Assembly: GCA_964431735.1 (NCBI GenBank)
Contig: CAYSLJ010000009.1
Location: 8,283-72,282, forward strand
Length of the DNA stretch: 64,000 nt
Direction: 5' to 3'
Origin: CALARM01 sp964431735
Lineage (GTDB): Bacteria; Vulcanimicrobiota; SpSt-956; JAKJGF01
In this document: positions 26,993-36,638 of the stretch, one piece after another
Position numbering within the stretch: position 1 is the stretch's first letter
Layout: every line of letters starts with the position of its first letter
Notes under the pieces: generated by a model
The model's database searches: none
What the model saw: the letters and a program-made list of their open reading frames with translations, nothing else
What the model was told of the DNA's origin: nothing
Position numbers and translations under genes: made by a program

Positions 26993-29660
26993 TACCACGT
27001 AATTCTTCCAGATATTTTCCTGCTTTATAGTTGTATTTATCCAGTTGGAGAACATTTTTGTAATTTTCTTCCGCTTTTTTCCTGTCACCTCTGGTCAGAG
27101 AAATTAAACCAAGTAAAAGATAACCATCAGGAAAATTTTTATCTTTTTCAATGGCTTTTGAAGCATAATTTAAAGCCGATGCCGTATCACCTGAATATAA
27201 AGATATAAAAGATCTTGAAGCATAACCTTCAGGTATATCCAGTCGGGAAGATTTTTTAAAAAATTTCACACTTTCATCTTTATTGCCGGAAACATAAAGG
27301 CAAAAGCCAATATAATAATATAATATATCTCCATCACGAATATTAGTGAGTCCTTTCTTGTAGCAATCAACAGCCTGTTTCCACTCTCCTTTATATTGAA
27401 AGGCTTTACCTGAATTGAAATAAAAAGATAAAAAATCCGGTTTAATGGCAATACCTCTGTTAAAGATTTCTACAGCATCATCGAAAAGTCCCTGTTTCAT
27501 CAGAGAAATCCCAAGATTCAGGCATGCAAGATAATTTCTGCGATCCAGATTTAACAGTTTCTTATATTCGCTTACTGCTTTCTCATAAAGTCCGAGAGAA
27601 TTATAAATATTACCGAGATTATTATATGCTGCCAGGTAGGAAGGGTTAAGGGTTAATACAAGAAGATATTCATCTATTGACTTCTGAGTATTACCTGCCA
27701 GATTATAACTGTAGGCAAGATTATAATGAAAATCGGGGTTCTGTGGTTCCAGTGTCACTGCCTTCTGAAAACAGGAGATACTATCTTTCTTATTACCCCG
27801 GGAAAGATAGATCTTTCCGAGCTGAACAAAACACACAGACGACGAAGGTTCCATTTCCAGAGCTTTTTTATAAAATTTTTCCGATTCTTTAAGATCATTT
27901 ACTTCAAGGAAAAGCTGGCCCATTTCAATAAAGGTATGATAGTCAGGTTTTATCTTTATAGCCTGTTCAAAATAATTCAGACTCTTATCATATTCTCCCT
28001 GAGATCTGTACATAGAGCCCAGGGCTGTTAGTAAATCAGTATTCTGAGGTTCCAGCTCTATGGCCTTTTTATAGGCTTCTTCTCCTTCCTTCCAGAGACG
28101 AGAAATACTGTATGATTGTCCGAGATAAAAATAACAGATGGCACTGTAAGGATTTATTCTCAGTGCTTCTTTATACTGCCCTATAGCTTTATTCATTTCT
28201 CCCTTTCTTGCATAAAGTTGTCCGCATAGATAACGGGCAAGAAAGTTTTCCGGGTCGAAAACAATTGCCTGAAGTAAACATGAAAGACCATCATCATATT
28301 TATTTAACATTCCCAGGGCAGCACCTTTACCCGTAAGTCCGTCCACCAGGTTCGGTGAAATCTTAAGTACCTTATTGAAAATATTCAGAGATTCTTCATA
28401 TTTTCCTGTATTCAGGTAAATAGTTCCCAGTTGAAGCAAATATGAGGTATTCTCAGGTTCAAGTTCAATTGCCTTAAAAAAATAAGGTAATGCTTTTTCG
28501 TAGTCTTTTTTATAAAGAACTATCTGTCCCAGGTTATAGTAATAAAAAGATGCCCTTATATTGCTTTCAAGTGCTTTTTTATAAAGTCTCTCCCCTTCTT
28601 CAAAATTACCTGTATCACAGTAAACAAGGGCAAGATTATTAAGAGCCTGCAGGTTATCGGGTTCCACAGACAGAACATATTCATATTCAAGTATTGCAAT
28701 ATAAGGCATATCATCTTCCTGAAGTACTAAAGCAAGTTTAAGACAGTCTTCTATGGAGGATTTGTCAATGGAATAGGCACCTTTAAAAGCTTCAAGAGAT
28801 TCTCTGTACATGGTAAGAGCGTAATAAGCTCTTCCAAGATTATATAAGACTTCTGGCTTTTTTCCTTTTTCCATGGACAGAGCAATTTTATACTGTTCTA
28901 CAGCTGCCTGATAATTACCAGATTTAAAATAATCAATACCAAGATTATTATAATAATCTGCCACATCAGGCTTAATCTCTATAGCTTTCTTATGAGCTTC
29001 TATAGCTTTATCGGATTCTCCCAGAGCTGTATAGACAAGGCCCACGTGGTCATAATATATATCATTATCATTATCTATATGAATAGCTTTTTGAAATTCT
29101 TCCATAGCTTCTTTATAATTACCAAGACTGAATAAAAGCCATCCTCTGTTATCATGAAACAGTGCTACAGCCGGTTCATACTTAACTGCTTTCGTGTAAT
29201 GTTCCAGTGCTTCTTTACCTTGTCCGAGTTCTTCATAAGCTCTGCCCAGACTGTTATGTATTTTACCGTCTGAACTGTCAAGTTTCAGTGCAGTCAAACA
29301 GATATCTACAGCATCCTGAAATTTTCCGGTTTTTAAATAGATTTCTCCAAGATTATAAAAAGTATCGACATTTGCCGGATCTATTTTCAGAACAGTTAAA
29401 TATTCATCTCTGGCCATGTCGAGACGGGAAAGTTTAAAATATATATTACCCAGTAAAAAATGAGCTTCGCCGAAATCAGGGTATAATTTAATTGCAGAAG
29501 TTAATTCTTTTATGGCATCCTCCAGCGAACTTCTGGTGATAAGAGTTCTGGCCTCTGATAAATGTTTTTTTGCTCTGATAACATTATCAGGTTCAGCAGA
29601 ATAACAGGGAAGAGATAGAAAAAAGATAATAGATAGAAGTATAAAAATTGATTTTTTTAT
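26988..29660 (-). CDS. Exported TPR protein with apparent AUA start codon
   Basis: About 890 residues, with more than twenty consecutive TPR units (for example YNNLGIDYFKSGNYQAAVEQYKIAL). The first ATG is at 29417, but the frame continues upstream without stops into further TPR sequence and a signal peptide (KKSIFILLSIIFFLSLPCYSA) starting at 29660. The only codon suitably placed there is ATA, 8 nt after a strong AAGGGGG ribosome binding site; no ATG, GTG or TTG exists in the signal region, and no binding site precedes 29417. Either AUA is used as start, or an ATG has mutated and export is lost, or the base is an assembly error. It is a probable periplasmic scaffold; its partner is unknown. 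Confidence 0.75.
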   Translation of the reverse strand: MKKSIFILLSIIFFLSLPCYSAEPDNVIRAKKHLSEARTLITRSSLEDAIKELTSAIKLYPDFGEAHFLLGNIYFKLSRLDMARDEYLTVLKIDPANVDTFYNLGEIYLKTGKFQDAVDICLTALKLDSSDGKIHNSLGRAYEELGQGKEALEHYTKAVKYEPAVALFHDNRGWLLFSLGNYKEAMEEFQKAIHIDNDNDIYYDHVGLVYTALGESDKAIEAHKKAIEIKPDVADYYNNLGIDYFKSGNYQAAVEQYKIALSMEKGKKPEVLYNLGRAYYALTMYRESLEAFKGAYSIDKSSIEDCLKLALVLQEDDMPYIAILEYEYVLSVEPDNLQALNNLALVYCDTGNFEEGERLYKKALESNIRASFYYYNLGQIVLYKKDYEKALPYFFKAIELEPENTSYLLQLGTIYLNTGKYEESLNIFNKVLKISPNLVDGLTGKGAALGMLNKYDDGLSCLLQAIVFDPENFLARYLCGQLYARKGEMNKAIGQYKEALRINPYSAICYFYLGQSYSISRLWKEGEEAYKKAIELEPQNTDLLTALGSMYRSQGEYDKSLNYFEQAIKIKPDYHTFIEMGQLFLEVNDLKESEKFYKKALEMEPSSSVCFVQLGKIYLSRGNKKDSISCFQKAVTLEPQNPDFHYNLAYSYNLAGNTQKSIDEYLLVLTLNPSYLAAYNNLGNIYNSLGLYEKAVSEYKKLLNLDRRNYLACLNLGISLMKQGLFDDAVEIFNRGIAIKPDFLSFYFNSGKAFQYKGEWKQAVDCYKKGLTNIRDGDILYYYIGFCLYVSGNKDESVKFFKKSSRLDIPEGYASRSFISLYSGDTASALNYASKAIEKDKNFPDGYLLLGLISLTRGDRKKAEENYKNVLQLDKYNYKAGKYLEELRGK

Positions 29661-29680
29661 GGCGAAATCCCCCTTTGATT

Positions 29681-29773
29681 TGTGACGCGTAATGCGTGAT
29701 GCGTATTTAATCCCAGGGTGTTTAGTTAAATGCCCTTACCTCACTTTTCACGACTCACTACTTTCACTCTCCG
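29681..29773 (-). repeat. Composite heptamer cassette (PPC-like gene to TPR gene)
   Basis: On the minus strand GAGTGAAAGTAGTGAGTCGTG begins in the last codon (Glu) and stop of the upstream gene. It is followed by a degenerate AAGGGCATTT..AAACACCCT hairpin, then GCATCAC and GCATTAC units, and a single GTCAC unit, ending just before the AAGGGGG ribosome binding site at about 29674. Confidence 0.65.
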
Positions 29774-30702
29774 CTTTCAAATACAACTACAAATCTGTAC
29801 CGTGCATTTGCCTCATATCTGTCTAAAAGAATAAGTAATTTTCCGCCTTTTTTTATAAAAATACTTTTTCCCTTATCTCCGCTGTAAAATACAGAAGACG
29901 TATCTTCTCCCGTATAAGGGTTTTTCCATGTTCCGCTGGTCATTTCATCACCATTAACTATAGAAATATTAACGGAAGGTTTTCCCATATTCCCTTCGCC
30001 GTATCTTCCTTCTATATTTAAATAAACAGTTAATTTCCCCGGATAAGGAACTTCTACTGTATAATAATCTCTGTTACCCTGAAGACCGTATTTACCGATA
30101 AAGCCTGTATGACCGACAACAGGTTGCTTCAAAGAAAGTTTCATTGCAGAGGAAGGAGTATCATTGGGTTCCGTTTCGGAAACAGCAGATGAAAGGGATT
30201 CTTTTTTATTGTTTCCTTTTTCTTCATAAACAATTTTTACTTTATAATAAGCATGTTCACCGTAACGATCGACAAGTATATAAATATTACCGGGTTTTTG
30301 AACGGTTATTATTCTGGTAATACTATCGGTACAAACAGGAGACTTTTCTTTACCGCTGGAAGGATCTTTCCATTGACCTGTTTTCAATTCATCTTTATTC
30401 AGAATATCTACTCTTATAGAAGATTCTCCTGATTTATTACCGAACTTTCCCGTAACAGAAGCATAAACAGTAAGTTTCCCCGGATATTTAACGGGAAGAC
30501 AGAATATATCAATATCTCCCATAAGGCCGTACTGAGTTTGAACACCTGTATGACCGGTAACTGTTTCGCCTGAAGAAATAATATTGGCTTTATCTGTGGT
30601 ATTATTTAATTCTACTTCTTCTTTTGAACATACCGGCATAAGGGACATAAAAAAAAGTAATAAAACAATTGATAGCTGTTTGTATAACAATATAATCACC
30701 AT
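29764..30702 (-). CDS. Exported protein with two tandem PPC-like beta domains
   Basis: This is a 312-residue protein. The N-terminus is a signal sequence (about residues 1-25) ending MPVCSKEE; the Cys might be lipidated, but the preceding residues are not a standard lipobox. Two homologous halves follow. Each has VxGHTG...YGLxGDxDxF/Y, YPGKLTVY, GxWK(D/N)P, and finally ILVDRYGEHAYYKV or ILLDRYEANARYRF. The second half is introduced by SETEPNDTPSSA, the usual opening of bacterial pre-peptidase C-terminal (PPC) domains. No peptidase accompanies them, so the role is probably structural or ligand binding. It lies next to TPR genes. The ribosome binding site is weak. The C-terminal Glu and stop fall in a heptamer array. 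Confidence 0.7.
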   Translation of the reverse strand: MVIILLYKQLSIVLLLFFMSLMPVCSKEEVELNNTTDKANIISSGETVTGHTGVQTQYGLMGDIDIFCLPVKYPGKLTVYASVTGKFGNKSGESSIRVDILNKDELKTGQWKDPSSGKEKSPVCTDSITRIITVQKPGNIYILVDRYGEHAYYKVKIVYEEKGNNKKESLSSAVSETEPNDTPSSAMKLSLKQPVVGHTGFIGKYGLQGNRDYYTVEVPYPGKLTVYLNIEGRYGEGNMGKPSVNISIVNGDEMTSGTWKNPYTGEDTSSVFYSGDKGKSIFIKKGGKLLILLDRYEANARYRFVVVFESGE

Positions 30703-31070
30703 TTACTTAAGGAATCGTGACGCGTGACGCGTGACGCGTGACGGGAGGAAACGGGTTTCATTCAGTCACTATTGAATAAATTCTCTGTCATATATAAAAT
30801 TCCTTTATATGGATTTTGTATGAGAATGAGTATAATATTGGCAGAAACAGGGAAAATTCAAAGATTGAAACATAAGGATTTATATGATAAGATAAAGAAA
30901 GTTATTACTGACCTGAGCATAAGCATGTAATAAAAGTTTTCCTCCCGTCACGCGTTACGCGTTACGTGTCACGAGAGCATATATTTATTATTTATGCTCA
31001 CTCCGGTAATAACAGGAAGAGATAAAATCACTGAGCCCGTGAAGTGTCACGATAAAAAAGGAGAGAAAAA
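30703..31070. other. Intergenic region with two heptamer arrays and an inverted-repeat element
   Basis: About 370 bp. A GTGACGC array is at 30716-30745, and GTCACGC/GTTACGC units at 30946-30973 lie inside a terminal-inverted-repeat element (30905-31009). A 36-codon frame (30820-30930, MRMSIILAETGKIQ...) is present on the plus strand but lacks a ribosome binding site and runs into the repeat, so I do not call it a gene. Confidence 0.45.
30905..31009. repeat. Inverted-repeat element, copy 1 (TTACTGACCTGAGCATAA ends)
   Basis: The ends TTACTGACCTGAGCATAA (30905-30922) and TTATGCTCACTCCGGTAA (30992-31009) are inverted copies matching 14 of 18. The interior includes TTTTCCTCCCGT and heptamers. A second copy in opposite orientation is at 36541-36638, where the heptamers are replaced by a different small palindrome. 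Confidence 0.6.
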
Positions 31071-34000
31071 GTGAAATCATTATTCATTACAATATTACTG
31101 CTCATAATAATTACAGGCTGTTTCTGCGATGGAATATGTCAGGAAAAAATGGGAGATTATCTTACGAAAGCAAGAAAATTTCAGGGAGAAGGGAAAATTG
31201 ACAGTGCAATAGATATTCTTAATAAGGCAATAGAAAAAGATCCTTCCTTCAAAGAAGCTTACTATATGCTCGGTAATATATATATTACAGAAGCCTATTA
31301 CAGAAAAGCTTCAGAAGTATTTAAAAAATTAAATGAGCTTCTTCCCGATGATTTAATGATTCAATATCTTATGGCAGTATCTGATTTCCTTTCCTATGAT
31401 TATATTTCTGCCAGTAAAAAACTGGAAAAGATATTAAATTACAATCCGAGAGACACAATTTCCAGAGGTTATCTGGTGCTGACTCTGTCCAGAATGGGAC
31501 AGAACGACAGGGCTCTTGATGAATTAATGACAGTAGTAAAATATAATCTGAAAGGTGACAGTGACTATACCCTCTACACAAAAATAGAAAGTTATGCCTT
31601 TAATACAGATCTTGTAATACCTTCACTGAAAGATCTGAAAGAAATAGTTGAAAACAACACAAAAAATCCTATGGCAAATGTAATACTGGGGTGGTTTGAT
31701 TACAATGAAAATGCTACGGCAAAAGCAGCAGAACATCTTAAAAAAGCAGCAGAGGAAAATCCTTCTGACGCTGTTGCCCATTATATTTTTGGCCTTATCA
31801 GCTACAGTCTAAATGATCCTGAAACAGCAGTTATTGAATATGAAAAAGCTTATAAACTCGACAGGAAGCTTACAGAATCGGTACAGGAAAAATTTCAATA
31901 TATTGAACAGGCAAAAAGGGATAAACATATTCTGGATCTGGAAAGAAAATTAACAGAAGAACCGGAAAATGACAGAGTTATATTTGAACTTGCTAAAATC
32001 TATTATTACAGATATTCCTATTCACAGGCACAGACTCTCCTTGAAAAAGCCATAAAAGTAAATCCGAAAGAAATTGAGTATTATAATCTTCTCGGAACAG
32101 TTTATATAAAAAAATATGAATGGCAGAAAGCAATAGATATTTTTAAGAAAACTACGGGAATGGATAAAAAAAATGGTTCGTCCTGGTCAAACCTCTGCTA
32201 CGCCTATGAAAGATCCGGCTTCTACAAAGAAGCCATTGAAGCAGGAGAAGAATCTCTGGCTTATGGTAAAGGAGATATACAGACATGGTCAAGTATGGCC
32301 ATTTCTTATTATTATCTGGAACAATTTGATAAATCTATAGAATCATTCCAGAAAGCTATAAATATGGATCAAAATAACGGTGAACTGTTCTGCAGATATG
32401 CTATGGCACTTCAATGGAAAGGCAAAATTGATGAAGCAGCAAAGAACTATAAGAAAGCAATAGAGCTTGAACCTGACTTACTGGATTCTTACTATAACCT
32501 GGGAAATACTCTTATGACAGCAGGTAATTATGAAGAGGCAATAAAATATTTTCAACAGGTTTTGAGTATGAGATCAAAGTACAGATCCATATATACAATA
32601 AACTTCAATGAAAGTACCGTTAATATAGCTCAGGCAATGATGGAATTAAATGACTATGAGAAAGCGATAGAAAAACTGAATATTGTAATCAGTTCAGATC
32701 CACTGAATATACGGGCTCATCTATTCAAAGCCTATGCATATGACATGTTAAATAAAAAGGAAGAAGCAAAAAAAGAATTCATAAAAACCTTTTCATTAAT
32801 GTCCAGTATTCCTTTTGAATCATCAGAAAAAGGATTTACCCCATATTCACTGGAAACAGTTTTTTCTCCCATAGATGAACCTTTTATACATTACGGTGTA
32901 TCAATGGAAGATCAGTGGCTCTCTACCTACCTGGGAGAACCACAGTTTGTCCTGAGTCCTGAAAGAAAAGAAGTTGAAATAATAGAAGATATAAAGAAAC
33001 ATCCTGACAGAACAGATCTGGCTCTGGAACTCATAAAACTTTATCTTTATGAAAGAAGAGCAGAGGATGCTCTAAAAAAACTATCCACGGTGGATGAGAA
33101 AAACATTGATAGTTTTCAACTGCATAATATAAAAGGTATAATATATACACTTCAGGGGAAAACAGATATTGCACTTATAGAATTTAACAGGTCTCTCGAA
33201 TTAAATAGCCAGAGTTTTGAAATACACAACAATATTTCAGTAGTGTATCAATTTCTGAAAAACTACGGGCCTGCCATAGATCATCTAAAAAAATCAATAG
33301 AGCTAAATTTTATAAACAGCTGGGCCTATAACAATCTGGGAATGATTTATATAGAACAGAAAAACTATACAAATGCAGAAGAGGTTCTTTACTTTGCAAA
33401 AGTATCTGATCTTAAATCTCCCTGGATAAGACATAATCTCGGATGGACCTATTACAAACTTAATAAAACAGAAGAGGCAATTAAAGAATTAAAGGAAGCA
33501 ATAAAACTGAATCCCGGAGAGGTTACGTTCCCGGAACATCTGGGATGGATATATTATGAACATGATGACAATGGTAATGCTCTCAAATCTTATTATAAAG
33601 TACTGGAAATAAATCCTCAAAAAGATAATATATATAATGCCATAGGCATTATCCTGGCAAAGGAACATAAATACATTCAGGCAGTATCAAATTATAAAAA
33701 AGCTCTGAAAATCAATGACACAGAAGAACTATATCACAGGAATCTCGGCATATCCTATTATAAACTGGATAAATATGCAGAAGCATCACAGGAATTTCAA
33801 AAAGCACTGAATATAAATTATTATTCCTCTGAAAATCAAATTAATCTATCATCAGCTCTATTTAAACAGGGGAAAACAGAAGACGGGATGACTTATTTGA
33901 AAAATGCCTTATCTTATAATGAACATGATTACAACCCTGTAATAGATCTTATAATATCGAATAATCAGGGGGCTATATATCTGGAACAGGGTAAACTGGA

Positions 34001-35225
34001 TCTGGCAGAACATCAATTTCAAAATATAATAAATTATAAAGATACTTATAAAGGAATGGAGCAATACATTACAAATTATTATGTAGAAGTATATAATAAT
34101 ATGGCCATTTTAAAATACAGGCAGGGTCTGACTGAAGAAGCCGTTAACATACTTAAAAATACCATAAAAATTGCTCCTGATTGCAGCAGCACACTCAACA
34201 ACCTTGCATTATTAGAGGATAAAGAACAGGCAGGAGAACTATATGAAAAAGCAATTAAAATTGACGGGAGAGGACTTTATTACAATAACCTTGGAGTAAT
34301 GTACTTCAAGTCAGGTAATATAGATAAAGCCATAGAAGTTCTGAAAAAAGGCAAAAACAGGAAGCTTCCCATTGTTAACTATAATCTGGGAGGAGCCTAT
34401 CTACAGAAAAACATGCTAAATGAAGCTATGAGAGAATTCAAAAACATACCGGTTCAGTCTTATCTGGCACCTGAAGCATGTTATTATACAGGTCTTATTT
34501 ATTACAGGGAAGGTAAAAAAATAAAGGCCCGGGAAAAATACGAAGAAGCCATTTCAATGAAGAAAACCTCTGATAATCTCGTAAATGCCGGATGGCTTCT
34601 TCTTAATCTTAAAGCCTATGAACTGGCAATGGATAAATTCAGAGATGCAATCAGAGTAAATGCCGGTAATGTATCGGCCTATGCAGGTATGGCTACATGT
34701 TACTTTAATATGTCTCATATGGACAGGGCTATGGAAGAAGCAAATAAAGGTATAAAGTCAGATCCGTCTTCTGAAAAGCCCTATATAATAAGGGCACTTG
34801 TATATTATCACAATAAAGATTTTGACAGAACTATAGAGGATCTAAAAAAAGCACTACAACTTAATCCACAGAACAGTCTCGTATATTACAACTACGGATA
34901 TATACTTCAGGAAAAGAAAGACACAGACAGGGCAATAAAAGCTTTTGAGCAGGCAATATCACTTAATAAAACATCAATTCTTGCAACAGGGGCCGGCAGT
35001 TTTATATATTTTCTTAAAGGAGACTATGAGAAAGCAAAGGAGTCTGCCTATCAGGTAATAGAAAATGATATTACTTTTGCAGACGCCTATTATATTCTGG
35101 GCAGAGTGGCCGAAAAAGAAGGGAATAAAGAAAAAGCTATCTTTGAATATAAAAGAGCACTGAAAGCTGATCCGCTACATGTTGAAGCCGGTGAGGCAGT
35201 AAAGAGAGTGAGTAGTGACCAGTGA
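31071..35225 (+). CDS. Giant TPR lipoprotein
   Basis: 1384 residues. The N-terminus has a short basic start, a hydrophobic stretch and the lipobox IITGC (Cys about residue 16), so it is a probable lipoprotein. The remainder is almost entirely TPR units (for example YYNLGNTLMTAGNYEEAIKYF, YNNLGMIYIEQKNYTNAEEVL), roughly 30 or more. An irregular segment at about 575-660 separates two TPR blocks. GGAGAG precedes the ATG. The last residues VSSDQ are encoded by a GTGAGTA/GTGACCA heptamer array that also supplies the stop. Such long TPR lipoproteins usually organise envelope complexes; a link to Pel export is possible but unsupported. Confidence 0.85.
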   Translation: MKSLFITILLLIIITGCFCDGICQEKMGDYLTKARKFQGEGKIDSAIDILNKAIEKDPSFKEAYYMLGNIYITEAYYRKASEVFKKLNELLPDDLMIQYLMAVSDFLSYDYISASKKLEKILNYNPRDTISRGYLVLTLSRMGQNDRALDELMTVVKYNLKGDSDYTLYTKIESYAFNTDLVIPSLKDLKEIVENNTKNPMANVILGWFDYNENATAKAAEHLKKAAEENPSDAVAHYIFGLISYSLNDPETAVIEYEKAYKLDRKLTESVQEKFQYIEQAKRDKHILDLERKLTEEPENDRVIFELAKIYYYRYSYSQAQTLLEKAIKVNPKEIEYYNLLGTVYIKKYEWQKAIDIFKKTTGMDKKNGSSWSNLCYAYERSGFYKEAIEAGEESLAYGKGDIQTWSSMAISYYYLEQFDKSIESFQKAINMDQNNGELFCRYAMALQWKGKIDEAAKNYKKAIELEPDLLDSYYNLGNTLMTAGNYEEAIKYFQQVLSMRSKYRSIYTINFNESTVNIAQAMMELNDYEKAIEKLNIVISSDPLNIRAHLFKAYAYDMLNKKEEAKKEFIKTFSLMSSIPFESSEKGFTPYSLETVFSPIDEPFIHYGVSMEDQWLSTYLGEPQFVLSPERKEVEIIEDIKKHPDRTDLALELIKLYLYERRAEDALKKLSTVDEKNIDSFQLHNIKGIIYTLQGKTDIALIEFNRSLELNSQSFEIHNNISVVYQFLKNYGPAIDHLKKSIELNFINSWAYNNLGMIYIEQKNYTNAEEVLYFAKVSDLKSPWIRHNLGWTYYKLNKTEEAIKELKEAIKLNPGEVTFPEHLGWIYYEHDDNGNALKSYYKVLEINPQKDNIYNAIGIILAKEHKYIQAVSNYKKALKINDTEELYHRNLGISYYKLDKYAEASQEFQKALNINYYSSENQINLSSALFKQGKTEDGMTYLKNALSYNEHDYNPVIDLIISNNQGAIYLEQGKLDLAEHQFQNIINYKDTYKGMEQYITNYYVEVYNNMAILKYRQGLTEEAVNILKNTIKIAPDCSSTLNNLALLEDKEQAGELYEKAIKIDGRGLYYNNLGVMYFKSGNIDKAIEVLKKGKNRKLPIVNYNLGGAYLQKNMLNEAMREFKNIPVQSYLAPEACYYTGLIYYREGKKIKAREKYEEAISMKKTSDNLVNAGWLLLNLKAYELAMDKFRDAIRVNAGNVSAYAGMATCYFNMSHMDRAMEEANKGIKSDPSSEKPYIIRALVYYHNKDFDRTIEDLKKALQLNPQNSLVYYNYGYILQEKKDTDRAIKAFEQAISLNKTSILATGAGSFIYFLKGDYEKAKESAYQVIENDITFADAYYILGRVAEKEGNKEKAIFEYKRALKADPLHVEAGEAVKRVSSDQ

Positions 35226-35270
35226 AGAGTGAAGGGTGAAGAGTGAAGATTGTGATGAAACGCATTACGA
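35211..35270 (+). repeat. GTGANNN array at the 3' end of the giant TPR gene
   Basis: GTGAGTA, GTGACCA, GTGAAGA, GTGAAGG, GTGAAGA and GTGAAGA units cover the last four codons and the stop, ending at the convergent receiver gene. No hairpin or TCAC-type half is present here. Confidence 0.65.
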
Positions 35271-35864
35271 TTATATTCCTTCGAGTCTCGAAATAATACC
35301 CTCTATAGTAATCCCCTGTTTATATATCTCTTCAAGTATTGCTCTGACATCCTTCGGAAGATGGTTTCCTTTCCTCAGGATCATTTCACACTGACCTATT
35401 ACAGCAGTAAGTGGATTATTTATTTCATGTCTTATGGTCAGGGCAATCTGGCCTACTGCTGCCATACGTTCTGCCTGAACTATTTTATTCTGCAGTTCCT
35501 TTATTCTGAGCAGATTTCTTATCCTTGCAAGCAGTTCGGAAAGTTCGAAAGGTTTTGCAAGATATTCATCTGCCCCCATTTCAAATCCCTTCATCATATC
35601 ATCTATTTCGTTCTTGGCAGTAAGCATCAGAACAGGTATATCTTTCAAATGGTCACTGCTTTTAATTATTTTAAGAGCCTCATAACCATCGATATCAGGC
35701 ATTATAATATCAAGTATAATAAGATCAATCGTTCTGGAACTTAATATATTTATACCTTCAAGAGCATCTTCGGCAGTAATAACTTTATAATCTTCTTTCT
35801 CAAGGGTAAATTTAATAAGCCGTCTTATAGCATAATCATCATCAATAACAATTATTACAGCCAT
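35271..35864 (-). CDS. Response regulator receiver fused to a stand-alone HisKA-like dimerisation domain
   Basis: 197 residues. The receiver domain (1-120) has IDDDYAIRR, the phospho-acceptor in LIILDIIMPDIDG and the Lys in LAKPFELSE. A helical linker leads to VGQIALTIRHEINNPLTAVIGQ, which is the H-box of a histidine kinase dimerisation domain, and the protein ends at a second helix (EEIYKQGITIEGIISRLEG). There is no ATPase domain. The His is retained, so it might accept phosphate from another kinase or from its own receiver. It starts 2 nt after the stop of the next gene upstream, with AAAGGA as ribosome binding site, so both are co-translated. Confidence 0.8.
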   Translation of the reverse strand: MAVIIVIDDDYAIRRLIKFTLEKEDYKVITAEDALEGINILSSRTIDLIILDIIMPDIDGYEALKIIKSSDHLKDIPVLMLTAKNEIDDMMKGFEMGADEYLAKPFELSELLARIRNLLRIKELQNKIVQAERMAAVGQIALTIRHEINNPLTAVIGQCEMILRKGNHLPKDVRAILEEIYKQGITIEGIISRLEGI

Positions 35865-35866
35865 AA

Positions 35867-36514
35867 CTATTCCTTTCCGAGATCAATCATTTTTATACCA
35901 CTGAGATAATCTTTAACCGGCGTATCCTGAAGGCCTTCCAGTTTCTGAATTATTCTCTCTATACGAAGAGTACTTTCCAGGATATGAGTTATTCTTTTTT
36001 TTATATCAGAAGGAATTTCTCTGGTTACAAGAGATTCTGACAGTTTCACAATAGATTTCAGAGGTTTTTCCATTTCCTGTTTTACAGTGAGAGCAACATG
36101 GCCGACAACAGCCAGACGCTCTGCCTTTATTAACTGAAGTTGAAGACTTCTGAGTCTGAGAAGTGCTTCTGCTCTTACAGAGAGTTCCTGATGATCAAAG
36201 GGTTTGGCCAGATAGTCATAGGCTCCGTAATCAAGTCCTTTTATCTTATCCTGAAGCTGATCCTGGGCAGTTAACATCATAACAGGTATGGTCTGAAGAT
36301 CACTATCTTTCTGCAGGTGCTGCAGTACTTCATAACCGGTCATAGCCGGCATAATAACATCAAGGATAATAAGATCGGGATTAATTTCTTTTATCTGCTT
36401 CAGTGCTTCTACACCATTAGAAAAAGGATAAGTTTCATGATTATTTTTTTTTAGTCGATGGGTTACAATCTTTCGCACACCATCATCATCATCTATAATA
36501 AGGATCTTTGCCAT
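35867..36514 (-). CDS. Paralogous receiver plus HisKA-like protein lacking the phospho-acceptor histidine
   Basis: About 215 residues. It has the same layout as its downstream neighbour: a receiver (LIIDDDDGVRK, LIILDVIMPAMTG, YLAKPFDHQE), then VVGHVALTVKQEMEKPLKSI, where Gln stands in place of the H-box His. It is therefore probably a non-acceptor partner that could dimerise with the neighbour. The start at 36514 gives the normal receiver N-terminus; an upstream ATG at 36556 lies inside a repeat element. Neither ATG has a close ribosome binding site (AAAGG is about 19 nt before 36514). Confidence 0.75.
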   Translation of the reverse strand: MAKILIIDDDDGVRKIVTHRLKKNNHETYPFSNGVEALKQIKEINPDLIILDVIMPAMTGYEVLQHLQKDSDLQTIPVMMLTAQDQLQDKIKGLDYGAYDYLAKPFDHQELSVRAEALLRLRSLQLQLIKAERLAVVGHVALTVKQEMEKPLKSIVKLSESLVTREIPSDIKKRITHILESTLRIERIIQKLEGLQDTPVKDYLSGIKMIDLGKE

Positions 36515-36540
36515 AAGGATTTTACTGAAACCTTTCTCTC

Positions 36541-36638
36541 TTACTGAGTTGAGCATAAATAATACATGTGTAATTATATTAACCCGTAATGATTAACGGG
36601 AGGAAACAATTATTAACTGCTTATGCTCAGGTCAGTAA
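36541..36638. repeat. Inverted-repeat element, copy 2
   Basis: The ends TTACTGAGTTGAGCATAA (36541-36558) and TTATGCTCAGGTCAGTAA (36621-36638) are inverted copies matching 16 of 18. The interior holds a small palindrome CCCGT(aatgatta)ACGGG followed by AGGAAA, which aligns with TTTCCTCCCGT of copy 1 in reverse. It probably carries or borders the promoter of the receiver gene pair. Confidence 0.6.

Noticed and set aside
30820..30930. Short plus-strand frame (36 codons)
   Set aside because: No ribosome binding site, and it ends inside an inverted-repeat element; no homologous frame exists at the second copy.
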